From Sedimentisphaerales bacterium (GTDB lineage Bacteria > Planctomycetota > Phycisphaerae > Sedimentisphaerales > UBA12454), in contig JAFGGI010000057.1 in assembly GCA_016930635.1 (NCBI GenBank), forward strand, positions 41,624 through 105,623: 64,000 bases of DNA. The letters run 5' to 3'. Position 1 is the stretch's first letter. Every line of letters begins with the position of its first letter. A model generated the notes under the pieces. The model did no database searches and was not told the origin of the DNA. It worked only from the letters and a program-made list of their open reading frames with translations. The translations under genes were made by a program, and so were the position numbers. This document shows, piece after piece, positions 20,956-30,598 of the stretch.

Positions 20956-22333
20956 AACCCAGCAAAAAATAGGCGCCTCTTTCAGGGACCCGTCCGGATT
21001 TATATTTGAAGACGGCGGGACAATTTATCGTCAAATCAATTTAGTCTATAAAGCAAATTACGACCACTTGATTGATTCAGGCCTTTACCAGGGACTCGTA
21101 GATGCCGGCCTGTTAATTCCTCATATCGAACAGGCCCCGGCACATATGGAAGAGCCCTGCTACAAAATTATTAAGCCCAAACCAGTGCCTTTTATTTCAT
21201 TTCCGTACGAATGGTGTTTTAGCCAGCTCAAACAGGCCGCTTTAGCGACTCTTGAAATACAGAAGAAAGCCTTGGATTTTGGAATGTCTTTAAAAGACGC
21301 CAGCGCATACAACATCCAGTTTATAGACAGCCGGCCGGTCCTGATAGATACACTTTCTTTTGAGATTTATAAAGAAGGCTCGCCCTGGATCGCCTATAGG
21401 CAGTTTTGTCAGCATTTTCTTGCACCGCTGGCTTTGATGAGCCATACGGATATACGCCTGAATCAGTTACTGCGCATTTTTATCGATGGGATACCTTTGG
21501 ATTTGGCAAGTAAACTTCTTCCCTGGCACACCTCTTTTAATTTTTCACTCCTTGCTCACATTCACCTGCACGCCAAAAGCCAGAAACATTATTCGGATAA
21601 ACGCAAAGATGTAAGCAGTTATAAAATGGGACGAATAAGGCTGCTCGGCTTCATCGACAGTCTCGAAAAAGCAGTTAAGAAATTAAAATGGCCCCCGGGC
21701 AATACCGAATGGGCCGATTATTATGACATCACCAATTATACCGATGAAGCGTTAGAACATAAAAAGCAGATTGTTAGCGGATTTCTTGACAGGGTCGGCC
21801 CGAAGAATGTTTGGGATTTTGGCGCAAACACAGGAATTTTCAGCAGGCTTGCCAGCCGAAGAGGTATTAATACGGTCTCTTTTGATATAGACCCTTCTGC
21901 TGTGGAGAAAAATTTTATAGAAAGCCTCAACAACAGCGAAGCCAATCTTCTCCCTTTGGTTATTGATTTAACCAATCCCAGTTCGGACATCGGCTGGAAT
22001 AATCAGGAAAGAGCATCTTTGCATAGGCGCGGGCCGACGGATTTGGCAATTGCACTGGCCCTTATTCATCACTTGGCAATATCCAACAACGTGCCCCTCA
22101 GGAGTATCGCTGAATTTTTCGGACAGTACTGCAACTGGCTTATCATAGAATTTGTGCCAAAAGGCGATGACAAGGTTAAAATATTGTTAAGCTCCCGGCA
22201 GGACGTTTTTCCTGACTATACTGAGGACAAATTTAAAGAAGAATTCAACAGCGTTTTTGATATTATCGAAACAGCGCAAATAAAGAATTCACAGCGGACC
22301 GTTTATCTGATGAAGAACAGGAGAGTAAATTAG
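20942..22333 (+). CDS. Class I SAM-dependent methyltransferase (NoeA-like)
   Basis: 'NVWDFGANTGIFSRLASRRGINTVSFDIDPSAVEKNF', 'DLAIALALIHHLAISNNVPL'. Confidence 0.8.
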   Translation: MEKVETQQKIGASFRDPSGFIFEDGGTIYRQINLVYKANYDHLIDSGLYQGLVDAGLLIPHIEQAPAHMEEPCYKIIKPKPVPFISFPYEWCFSQLKQAALATLEIQKKALDFGMSLKDASAYNIQFIDSRPVLIDTLSFEIYKEGSPWIAYRQFCQHFLAPLALMSHTDIRLNQLLRIFIDGIPLDLASKLLPWHTSFNFSLLAHIHLHAKSQKHYSDKRKDVSSYKMGRIRLLGFIDSLEKAVKKLKWPPGNTEWADYYDITNYTDEALEHKKQIVSGFLDRVGPKNVWDFGANTGIFSRLASRRGINTVSFDIDPSAVEKNFIESLNNSEANLLPLVIDLTNPSSDIGWNNQERASLHRRGPTDLAIALALIHHLAISNNVPLRSIAEFFGQYCNWLIIEFVPKGDDKVKILLSSRQDVFPDYTEDKFKEEFNSVFDIIETAQIKNSQRTVYLMKNRRVN

Positions 22334-24871
22334 ATGACAGATGCCGGGAACAGAAAATTAACTGCTGCTGTCGTATCTGCATTTTTTGTTTTGACGGTTT
22401 TTGTCTTTGCGCCGAGCCATGTGTTTTTAACAAACCTGGTGGAGTTTAATTTTTTCTATTCAGAGCTTCTTTCATATCTGTTGTTGATAGCAGCGCCATT
22501 CTTTTTGTTGGCGGTATTACTGGCAAAATTTTCTCCTGAAAAGCCGGCCATCCATCAAAAAGGCGTTACACTGATATTATCATTATCATTTTTGTTGTGG
22601 CTCCAGGGCAATATACTGGTTTGGGATTACGGATTATTAAGAGGCGAGGAACTTGAATTTAACACTGCCTTTTTAATTGTCGATACGCTGATATGGGCAG
22701 GCGTGATAATTTTTGTCCTTTTAAAATCTGCGTTCTTTTATAAGCACGCCAGAACGTTAAGTTATACATTTATTGTTATTCAGCTGATATCGACATCTTT
22801 TCTTGTCTATAAAAAACCGCCAATGCCGAGTTTTAATAAGTATGAACTGTCCAGTAGTGATAAATTCACCTTCTCCTCGGAAAAGAACGTAATTATAGTA
22901 GTGCTTGACGCCTTTCAGTCCGGGTTGTTCCAGGAAATAATTGATGAAGACAGTTCTTATAAGGATATTTTCGAAGGATTTACTTATTTTCGAAATGCGG
23001 TGGGCGGCCTTCCTACGACCAACGTAGCGGTCCCCAATATCCTGACGGGGCAGTATTACGACAACTCTGTTCCGCTGCAGCAGTTTATTAAAGAAGCGTA
23101 TTTTTCCCCCGGCTCTATCCCGCGAACACTGAAGACAAACGGATTTCAGGTTGATTATTTCGGGTCTCTGTACACAATGTACTTCGATACAGAGATAATT
23201 TCGAATCTGAAGATCCGCTCGAAACCGAAGATTATCAAAGTGGTACCTGTTTTTGATGCCGCGATGTTTCGGTATCTGCCGGATTTTCTGAAAGGATATA
23301 TCTTTAATAGTGGCCGATGGCTTTTGCGTGAGTTTATACACGAAGGTCCCGAAGAGTCTGTCAAAAAAGAAGCTTCAGATAAACCTGTCAAAAAACCGCG
23401 AACGGCTTTTAGTGAAAAGGCTTTGAAAAAACTTGCGGACGTCCGGTTCATCTCGGATATGATGAAGTATTCGAATGTTGTAGGGAGTAAAAATGTTTTC
23501 AAATACTATCATTTAGACGGCTGTCATCACCCGCTTGTAATGAATGAGAAAATAGAATATGAAAAAAAGAGTACTCGCAAAAAACAGGGTTGCGGTGCCC
23601 TGAAAATCACCAAAATATTTCTTGATGAATTAAGAAGTCTGCAGGTGTTTGACAACTCTATGATTTTTGTTATAGCAGACCATGGTTACGGGGCGGTTGT
23701 AAAAGCCTCGGCGACCCCGCTTTTTTTGGTTAAAAAATTTAACGGCAAAGGCCCAATGACAGTCTCAGATGCCCCGGTCTCCTTGTCAGATCTGTCCATG
23801 ACAATATTTTCAGAACTCGATTTACCTGCCCAATGCAGCGGGCAATCAGTATTCAGCCTGAAAGATTCTGACCTCCGTACGCGAAGATTCTTATATTACA
23901 ACTGGTTTACTCCCGGCTTTGACAGGACACAGGAATACATACCGGTGCTAACGGAGTATATTGTTACCGGCAATGTCCTGGCAGATGAGAGCTGGAAAGC
24001 TACAGGAAATAAATTTATCCCTAAGAATGCTGAGGAGTTTACTGCCGCGCAAATACCTGTTTTTCTCGATAGAAATCCAATGGGGATTATCCTGAACACA
24101 AAACTGCTTCAAACTGAGCCGGATTTTTTTGCGGGAGTCGGGGAAAACTGGTCGTTCCCTGAAGACAGCGGACGCTGGACAACTTCACAAACAGCATCAA
24201 TAATAGTCAATACTGAATCTGTGAACACCCAGGCCAGCCTGCACCTTGAATATGAACCGCTGAATAAGAACAATTCCTTATCTGTCTATATGAACGGTGC
24301 TAAAATAAAAGACTGCCCGGACGGCAATAACTGCAGTATTAATTGTTTAACGTTCAAAAAGGGCGAAAACATAATTGAGCTCAAAGCTAAGTTGCCTCCT
24401 GAGACACCGCAGGATACCGATTTGAGAGAAGTGTGCTATAACTTTAAGAAAGTGAGCTTTGACGCGCCTTATTTTGTACTGCCCGAATGGTACCGGGGCT
24501 TCTTTGATTTGGAAGGAACGGATGCAGATAATTGGAGATGGTGCTCTTCCGAAGGAATGCTGGAGATTAACAATACCTCTTCCTACAAAAGGAAAATTAT
24601 TTTAGAAATGTCCTTTTCTAATTATTCACTTAAAAAGAGTGAGTTGTTTATGGAAAGCGACCTGTTTTCAGAGCATTATCTGGTAAACGTGGAAGGAACT
24701 ACGTTTCGTAAAGAGCTGATCATTACACCAGGCAGGCATACAATAAAATTTACGTGCAATGCTGATAAAGTAAAACACTCCTCAGTGCCCGAAGGCTCGG
24801 TATTTCGTATTAACAATTTCAGGCTGACCGAAAGATCAAGAGACTACTATTACATAATACCCCCAAATTGA
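22334..24871 (+). CDS. Membrane-anchored sulfatase/alkaline phosphatase-superfamily protein
   Basis: N-terminal TM helices, then 'NVIIVVLDAFQSGLFQEI', 'GLPTTNVAVPNILTGQYYD', 'NSMIFVIADHGYG'; C-terminal beta-rich region. Confidence 0.75.
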   Translation: MTDAGNRKLTAAVVSAFFVLTVFVFAPSHVFLTNLVEFNFFYSELLSYLLLIAAPFFLLAVLLAKFSPEKPAIHQKGVTLILSLSFLLWLQGNILVWDYGLLRGEELEFNTAFLIVDTLIWAGVIIFVLLKSAFFYKHARTLSYTFIVIQLISTSFLVYKKPPMPSFNKYELSSSDKFTFSSEKNVIIVVLDAFQSGLFQEIIDEDSSYKDIFEGFTYFRNAVGGLPTTNVAVPNILTGQYYDNSVPLQQFIKEAYFSPGSIPRTLKTNGFQVDYFGSLYTMYFDTEIISNLKIRSKPKIIKVVPVFDAAMFRYLPDFLKGYIFNSGRWLLREFIHEGPEESVKKEASDKPVKKPRTAFSEKALKKLADVRFISDMMKYSNVVGSKNVFKYYHLDGCHHPLVMNEKIEYEKKSTRKKQGCGALKITKIFLDELRSLQVFDNSMIFVIADHGYGAVVKASATPLFLVKKFNGKGPMTVSDAPVSLSDLSMTIFSELDLPAQCSGQSVFSLKDSDLRTRRFLYYNWFTPGFDRTQEYIPVLTEYIVTGNVLADESWKATGNKFIPKNAEEFTAAQIPVFLDRNPMGIILNTKLLQTEPDFFAGVGENWSFPEDSGRWTTSQTASIIVNTESVNTQASLHLEYEPLNKNNSLSVYMNGAKIKDCPDGNNCSINCLTFKKGENIIELKAKLPPETPQDTDLREVCYNFKKVSFDAPYFVLPEWYRGFFDLEGTDADNWRWCSSEGMLEINNTSSYKRKIILEMSFSNYSLKKSELFMESDLFSEHYLVNVEGTTFRKELIITPGRHTIKFTCNADKVKHSSVPEGSVFRINNFRLTERSRDYYYIIPPN

Positions 24872-24974
24872 CACTTTCATTGGATTTTGACCGGAGAATT
24901 CCGCCGTACTGTCATACCGTCCGCAGTGGGTAACGATGCCGTAGCTGTGTCCAATCAGGTTGAAAACAGCGTTT

Positions 24975-25253
24975 TTATTCGAAATTATAGTGTTTTTTCA
25001 CCGCCTCTGCGACCTGCCAGGTGCATTTAAGACCGATCGGAAAAGTCACAAAATCGCCCGGCCCGAACGAAACCTCTTCATCGCCCGGCCGATCCTTTAC
25101 AGTAACCTTGCCCTCTAAGATCAGACAATGCTCCGTCTGAGTGTAATCCCAATCGAATGTGCTGACATCACAGGTCCAGATAGGCCAGCTTTGACATTTT
25201 TCAGCTTCTGCGGCGGAGGGCTTTTTAACGATAACATCTTTGACAGTAGGCAT
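24975..25253 (-). CDS. Cupin-domain protein (DUF861-like)
   Basis: 'WPIWTCDVSTFDWDYTQTEHCLILEGKVTV...VSFGPGDFVTFPIGLKCTWQV'. Confidence 0.85.
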   Translation of the reverse strand: MPTVKDVIVKKPSAAEAEKCQSWPIWTCDVSTFDWDYTQTEHCLILEGKVTVKDRPGDEEVSFGPGDFVTFPIGLKCTWQVAEAVKKHYNFE

Positions 25254-25402
25254 TTGGAACTCCTTATTTTCTCTCTAAATAAATTCGTTTCATCAGCAGT
25301 TTAGGCAAATTGGCACACAGATTCAAGATTTTTTCATTTAAACAGTGGAGACAAACGCATTATTGCGGTAAATTGGCCGTCTTATTTGAAAAAGGTAAAA
25401 GT

Positions 25403-26194
25403 ATGACACCGCAACAACTTGAACAATTTAAGAAATGGTTCTATGACTATGTAGCTGATTTTTATAATGATGATGAAATCAACAATGACAATATCAGGCT
25501 CAAAGAGGACCACACCCGCAGGATGTGCGAAGATACCCTGTTAATAGCCGGCCAGCTCGGCCTCAGCGAAGAGCAGAAGATCATTGCAGAGACAATATCA
25601 CTGTTTCACGATGTTGGCAGATTCGAGCAGTTCAGAAAATATCGTTCCTATAATGATGTGCATACCGAAAATCACTCCCTGCTTGCCTTGAAAGTGCTTG
25701 CTGAACATAAGATTCTCGACGATTTAGACCCAGACGAAAGACAAATTATCGAAACATCTGTCAGGCTTCATGGCGATAAAGAGCTGCCTGAAAACCTCGA
25801 TGGGCAGACAGAGCTTTTTGCAAAACTTGTTCGCGACATTGATAAACTTGATATTTATTGTGTGACAATCAGTATTTTTGATGATCTTCGTGATAATCCT
25901 GAAAAGTATCTTCCAACTTTCGGCTTCCCGGCAAGTGAGGGGTATTCGAAGGAGATAATCCAGGCTGTTCTCGAAAACAGAACCATCGCTTACAAAGAAC
26001 TTAAAACGATTAATGATATGATTATTGCGATGTCCGGCTGGATAATAGATGTAAACTTTATTCCGACACTTAAAGAAATGAAAAAAAGAAAATTGCTTGA
26101 CCAGATGACAGGATTGTTGCCCGATACAAAGGATATCCGTGAGGTCATACGGCATATAAAAAATCAGCTTGATGAGCGTATCAAAGCAAGCTAA
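25403..26194 (+). CDS. HD-domain phosphohydrolase
   Basis: 'HTRRMCEDTLLIA', 'SLFHDVGRFEQF', 'LVRDIDKLDIY'. The ORF opens at 25310; ATG 25403 (MTPQQLEQF) is the likely start. Confidence 0.85.
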   Translation: MTPQQLEQFKKWFYDYVADFYNDDEINNDNIRLKEDHTRRMCEDTLLIAGQLGLSEEQKIIAETISLFHDVGRFEQFRKYRSYNDVHTENHSLLALKVLAEHKILDDLDPDERQIIETSVRLHGDKELPENLDGQTELFAKLVRDIDKLDIYCVTISIFDDLRDNPEKYLPTFGFPASEGYSKEIIQAVLENRTIAYKELKTINDMIIAMSGWIIDVNFIPTLKEMKKRKLLDQMTGLLPDTKDIREVIRHIKNQLDERIKAS

Positions 26195-27252
26195 ACAAAC
26201 GGAGAGTTTTCTCTTTCTGTCATTTCCACAAATCTCCGCGGCGATTCAGGTACGCCGGTTCTTGAGCTTAAATATGCCGCTTCAACCAATGCCATCGTTG
26301 CCAGGTCAAGATCGCTGTTGTTCCGCAGCTTATATTTGTCCGGCTCAAGTAATGCTCTGCCGGCGTCGATGAACATTTCAGTTATACATTTGTCAGGCTT
26401 TAAAGGATATTTATTCTCGCTGATTATTGAACCTTCATCATCCATAACAGCAAGCCGATTCGGTGTTGCAATAATGTTTTGCTGTGGACCATAAATTTTC
26501 ACAGGCACAACTGTGCCGCTGCCGACATGCTTGGCAGCAAGAAAAGTTCCTATCAATCCGTTATCGCCGACAAACGACGCAGTCACAGTATCTTCACCGA
26601 GATATTGTTTGGCTTTCCTGTCGGCTATTGTGCTCGTCATAAGCGTATGGATCTGCTGCGGCAGAGAAAAGTTTTCGACAATAAGGCTGAGAAGCTCGAA
26701 ACAATCTGTCAGCAATACACCCCCGCCGCAAAGTTTCGGATCAGCTTGTTGATTAGAAACTATCGGCTGAAAAAAATCGCCGCCGAACGAGGCGCATATA
26801 TTAACAAAAGAAAGTTCCCTGCGATCGATAGTCTTAAGATAGTCACACAACCGCTCAAACCCCGGCGCAAATCGGGCAGGTGCGGCGGTAATATATTTTA
26901 CATTGTTTTTCTCAGCAAGACCTATTAGTTCAGCGGCCTGCTCAAAATTCGTTGCGGTAGGGATTAATTTAATGATATTGCATTTTTTATTTATCGCGAT
27001 CCTTACATATTCTATACATTTATAAAGAGGCTCAGCAACAAGAAGAACATCAATATCATTTTGCAGAACGAATTGCCTGTAGTCGTCAAATGCACTGCAG
27101 TAGTATTTTTGAACAGCGTCAGCGGCATTTGATAAAATGCTGTCCGATACGGAAACAACCTCGTAAAGACCCGTTGAACAGGCCAGGTCAAGCAGATACT
27201 CTGCCCCCCTGCCAAGTCCTAAAGATGCGGTTTTAAGTTTGCCGATGCTCAT
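26191..27252 (-). CDS. Gfo/Idh/MocA-family oxidoreductase
   Basis: N-terminal Rossmann 'LKTASLGLGRGAEYLLDLACSTGLYEVVSVSD' and 'INKKCNIIKLIPTATNFEQAAELIGLAEKNNV'. Confidence 0.75.
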   Translation of the reverse strand: MSIGKLKTASLGLGRGAEYLLDLACSTGLYEVVSVSDSILSNAADAVQKYYCSAFDDYRQFVLQNDIDVLLVAEPLYKCIEYVRIAINKKCNIIKLIPTATNFEQAAELIGLAEKNNVKYITAAPARFAPGFERLCDYLKTIDRRELSFVNICASFGGDFFQPIVSNQQADPKLCGGGVLLTDCFELLSLIVENFSLPQQIHTLMTSTIADRKAKQYLGEDTVTASFVGDNGLIGTFLAAKHVGSGTVVPVKIYGPQQNIIATPNRLAVMDDEGSIISENKYPLKPDKCITEMFIDAGRALLEPDKYKLRNNSDLDLATMALVEAAYLSSRTGVPESPRRFVEMTERENSPFV

Positions 27253-27275
27253 TTTGCGCTTCCGTCTGCGAAAAC

Positions 27276-27707
27276 TTACAGAGCAATATCTTTATTATCA
27301 TCCTCTGTTTTTTGTGCCATTGAATAGCCGTCGTCCTGGCGGGAATGATTGACTTTTAATTTCTGCATATAAAGATTATATGCATCATCTGCATCAAGAC
27401 CGACACACTGAGCCAGGCTGATCCAGAAAAACAGCATATCAATTACTTCTACGCGGGCGTTTTGCAAATCGTTTAATTCAAACCTTCTGCCCTGCTTGGC
27501 TTCTGCGCACCAGTGCTTCCAGTATGTGCAGTCTCTAAGCTCTTCAAGTTCGTTACTCATCGCAGCGATATAATTATTGAGCCACTGCCCTGCTGTGGCG
27601 TTGTCGAAGTTTTCACGAAGCGCCTTAGCGTCAAAGCCTGTACGTTTATTCAACTCGGCCTGTTTGGCGAACAAATCCCTGAACATGTTTTTAAAATCCT
27701 TTTCCAT
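27276..27707 (-). CDS. All-alpha dUTPase-like NTP pyrophosphatase
   Basis: 'AMSNELEELRDCTYWKHW...ARVEVIDMLFFWISLAQCVGLDADDAYNLYMQKLKVNHSRQDDGY' is a dUTPase_2/MazG-like metal-binding pattern. Confidence 0.8.
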   Translation of the reverse strand: MEKDFKNMFRDLFAKQAELNKRTGFDAKALRENFDNATAGQWLNNYIAAMSNELEELRDCTYWKHWCAEAKQGRRFELNDLQNARVEVIDMLFFWISLAQCVGLDADDAYNLYMQKLKVNHSRQDDGYSMAQKTEDDNKDIAL

Positions 27708-27710
27708 AGT

Positions 27711-28985
27711 TTATATAAACGGGAATTTCTTTGGCGGTATTATAAAATGCTCCGGCACAGGAAACTCCGAACACAAAAGCAAAACCTTCTCGCCAACCTG
27801 GGCAATAGTATTTTCATTGTCAAGATTTTCAGCAACTGTACTAATAAAATCGGCAAGCAATTTCATCTGCTCTTCTTTCATACCTCTTGTTGTAATCGCG
27901 GGAGTACCGAGCCGAAGTCCGTTAGGATTGAATGGCTTTGCAGGATCGCCCGGAATCGTATTGTAGTTTGTTACGATACGTGCCCGGTCAAGTGCCTTTG
28001 AAAGTTTCTTGCCCGGTATCTCTTTGTTGCGAAGATCAATAAGAATAAGATGATTATCCGTGCCGCCGCTGAAAAGTTTAAAACCTTTTTCCATTAGACA
28101 ATCAGCAAGAACCTTTGCGTTCCTGACGACCTGTTTTGCATAAGCAACAAACTCAGGCGAGTCGGCTTCTTTCAGCGCAACAGCAAGAGCGCTTATCGTA
28201 TGCATATGAGGCCCGCCCTGCAAACCCGGAAAGACAGCCTTGTCAACTGCCTTTGCAAGTTCTTCCTTACAAAGCAGCATACCGCCTCTCGGGCCCCGCA
28301 AAGTTTTATGTGTTGTTGTCGAAACAATATCAGCATAAGGCACAGGACTTTGGTGAATTCCCGCAACTACAAGACCGCTGATGTGTGCGATGTCGCTTAG
28401 ATGATATGCATCAACACTTTTCGCAATTTGGCCGAATGTTTTGAAATCTATTTTTCTCGGATACGCACTTGCACCGGTGATAATAATCTTCGGCCGGTGT
28501 TTTTTTGCCAGCTCTTCGATCTTATTGAAATCAAACAACCCTGTTTCAGGATCAACTTCATAACTTACAGAATTGAAAACCTTACTTGTCAAACTTACAT
28601 TCCAGCCGTGACTCAAATGTCCGCCATGAGGAAGCGAAAGTCCCATAATAGTGTCCCCGACAGCAGCAACAGCACTATATCCTGCCATATTTGCAACGGC
28701 ACCTGAATGAGACTGAACGTTTACATGGTCAGCGCCGAATAATTTCTTCGCCCTTTCGATAGCGATAGATTCTATGAGATCAGTTATCTGCTGGCCTTCA
28801 TAATAGCGTTTGCCCGGATAACCTTCTGCGTATTTATTGGTCATACAGCTTCCGGTAGCTGCCATAACTGCTTTGGAGACATAGTTTTCCGATGGGATAA
28901 GACGAATGCAACCGCTTTGCCTGGCAGCTTCCTGCTGCAGCAGTTCATAGACTTGCGGATCGTATTGCTCTAACGCACTGATCAT
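27711..28985 (-). CDS. glyA: Serine hydroxymethyltransferase
   Basis: 'IRLIPSENYVSKAVMAATGSCMTNKYAEGYPGKRYYEGQ', 'VSTTTHKTLRGPRGGML'. Likely start MISALEQYD at 28985 with an AGGAG Shine-Dalgarno sequence. Confidence 0.96.
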   Translation of the reverse strand: MISALEQYDPQVYELLQQEAARQSGCIRLIPSENYVSKAVMAATGSCMTNKYAEGYPGKRYYEGQQITDLIESIAIERAKKLFGADHVNVQSHSGAVANMAGYSAVAAVGDTIMGLSLPHGGHLSHGWNVSLTSKVFNSVSYEVDPETGLFDFNKIEELAKKHRPKIIITGASAYPRKIDFKTFGQIAKSVDAYHLSDIAHISGLVVAGIHQSPVPYADIVSTTTHKTLRGPRGGMLLCKEELAKAVDKAVFPGLQGGPHMHTISALAVALKEADSPEFVAYAKQVVRNAKVLADCLMEKGFKLFSGGTDNHLILIDLRNKEIPGKKLSKALDRARIVTNYNTIPGDPAKPFNPNGLRLGTPAITTRGMKEEQMKLLADFISTVAENLDNENTIAQVGEKVLLLCSEFPVPEHFIIPPKKFPFI

Positions 28986-29165
28986 ATTTTCACTCCTGTA
29001 AAACAAAAGAAATTTTATCACGCCAGTTTATCAAAACATCGCCCTGCGGTCTAATAATTTTTGCCAACCCCCTGCTGTAAAGAAAAATAAGCTGGTTAGT
29101 TGATAAAGCAACAAAACCAAAAACAGGTCCACAAGCTCGGATTTTTCGGTTAGGCTGCACTATTA

Positions 29166-29190
29166 TTTTGCTGTTATGCTAACAGCAAAA
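29166..29190. repeat. Perfect 11-bp inverted repeat
   Basis: TTTTGCTGTTA-tgc-TAACAGCAAAA, in the glyA/parB intergenic region. Confidence 0.7.
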
Positions 29191-29343
29191 CAGAGCCGCG
29201 ACCGTAAGGGAGCGGTCAAGAATAGAAACAGTATTTTTGAAAATATTTTTTTGATTTCCCCAAAATTTACTCGGCAGGGGGGTAGATTATGTTATTGCAA
29301 GGGCGTTCTTCAAGAACGACCGAAGCAATCTTTTCTTTCTCTT

Positions 29344-29359
29344 TGTTCCACGTGGAACG
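29344..29359. promoter_or_regulatory. parS: parS centromere site
   Basis: tGTTCCACGTGGAACg, a palindromic variant of the parS consensus TGTTTCACGTGAAACA. Confidence 0.85.
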
Positions 29360-29434
29360 CTCTGCTTTTCTTTTCCACAGCCCAAAATTAGCCCCCCTAC
29401 CGAAGATTTGGTCAAAATCCGGCCTATTTAAGCC

Positions 29435-29450
29435 CGTTTCACGTGAAACA
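29435..29450. promoter_or_regulatory. parS: parS centromere site
   Basis: cGTTTCACGTGAAACa matches the parS consensus at 15 of 16 positions. Confidence 0.95.
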
Positions 29451-29548
29451 ATCGAAATTTTTTGCTGGAAAAGCAGAAATGAACCTGCTAACCTCTCTGC
29501 CATAGTTTTATGCAAGGATGATCAAGTCTATGAAAAAGGAGGCTTATT

Positions 29549-30490
29549 ATGGCAGCAGCTAAAAAAGAAAAACCAAAACATCTCGGCAGGGGACTGGAAT
29601 CTCTAATGGGTCCGATAACTAATATCGGACAAGAAACATCCGATACTGCTTTTGCCGATAAGGCTGTTAACTTCCCTATTGACAAGGAGTTACAGCAAAG
29701 CAGGGCAGGATTGCCTCTTGATGAAATTAGTCCTAACCCTTATCAACCCAGGCAGAACTGGAACGCAGACCAGTTGCGCGAGCTTGCTGACTCTATCAGG
29801 GAGAACGGTATCATTCAGCCGATTATCGTCAGACCAAAAGAGGGCAGATACGAAATAGTAGCCGGCGAGCGAAGATTTCGAGCTGCTGAAATTGCCGGCC
29901 TGACCAGAATCCCTGTTATGGTTAGAGATACAAATGACACCGAGATGCTGGCCCTTGCTCTAGTGGAAAATATCCATCGGGCTGACCTGAATCCTATCGA
30001 AAGGGCAAAGGCCTACCAGAGTTTCATAGACACCTTCGGCCTGACACAGGAACAGGCAGCACAAAAGCTCGGCCAGGACCGCTCAGTACTTGCCAATTAT
30101 ATACGCCTGCTCAATCTGCCTGCCGAGGTAAAGCAAATGCTTGTAGATGGCTCGCTCGATATGGGCCATGCAAGAGCGATACTTGCGCTGCCAACGGACG
30201 ATTTGAGAAAACGTCTCGCCAACCGTGCTTTAGCAGGGCGGCTGAGTGTCCGTGAAGTTGAAAGGCTTGTAAGACTTGCCCTGAGCGAAAAAGATGAAAC
30301 AAAACAAAAACAGGTCATAGAAAAACCCGCGCACATCAGAGACCTCGAGGAAAAGATCCGCAGCAGGCTCGGCACAAAGGTAAACATCCAGGCACGCAAG
30401 AACGGCCAGCGGGGAAAGATAATCATAGAGTTTTATTCGCTCGATGAGTTCGACAACATCACACAGATGCTCGGCGTAAATCCTGAATAA
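29549..30490 (+). CDS. parB: Chromosome-partitioning protein ParB
   Basis: 'KHLGRGLESLMG', 'DEISPNPYQPRQNWNADQLRELADSIRENGIIQPIIVRP', 'YEIVAGERRFRAAEIAGL', HTH 'LTQEQAAQKLGQDRSVLANYIRLL'. Confidence 0.96.
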   Translation: MAAAKKEKPKHLGRGLESLMGPITNIGQETSDTAFADKAVNFPIDKELQQSRAGLPLDEISPNPYQPRQNWNADQLRELADSIRENGIIQPIIVRPKEGRYEIVAGERRFRAAEIAGLTRIPVMVRDTNDTEMLALALVENIHRADLNPIERAKAYQSFIDTFGLTQEQAAQKLGQDRSVLANYIRLLNLPAEVKQMLVDGSLDMGHARAILALPTDDLRKRLANRALAGRLSVREVERLVRLALSEKDETKQKQVIEKPAHIRDLEEKIRSRLGTKVNIQARKNGQRGKIIIEFYSLDEFDNITQMLGVNPE

Positions 30491-30598
30491 ATTTGATTTC
30501 TCACTTTCTGTGGATATGTTTTGACTTTGGTTAAAAAGTTATATAGCCTTTGAAATACAAATATTATTCAGCGTTTTTTGGAAAAGATTTTTTAATTA

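Noticed and set aside
24880-24975. Minus-strand reading NLIGHSYGIVTHCGRYDSTAEFSGQNPMK downstream of the cupin gene
   Set aside because: It looks protein-like but has no start and overlaps the cupin stop region. Possibly a decayed gene end, too short to support.
25260-25402. Possible sigma-54 promoter (TTGGCACACAGATTC) before the HD-domain gene
   Set aside because: The -24-like GGCAC is present but the -12 TTGC is missing at the required spacing.
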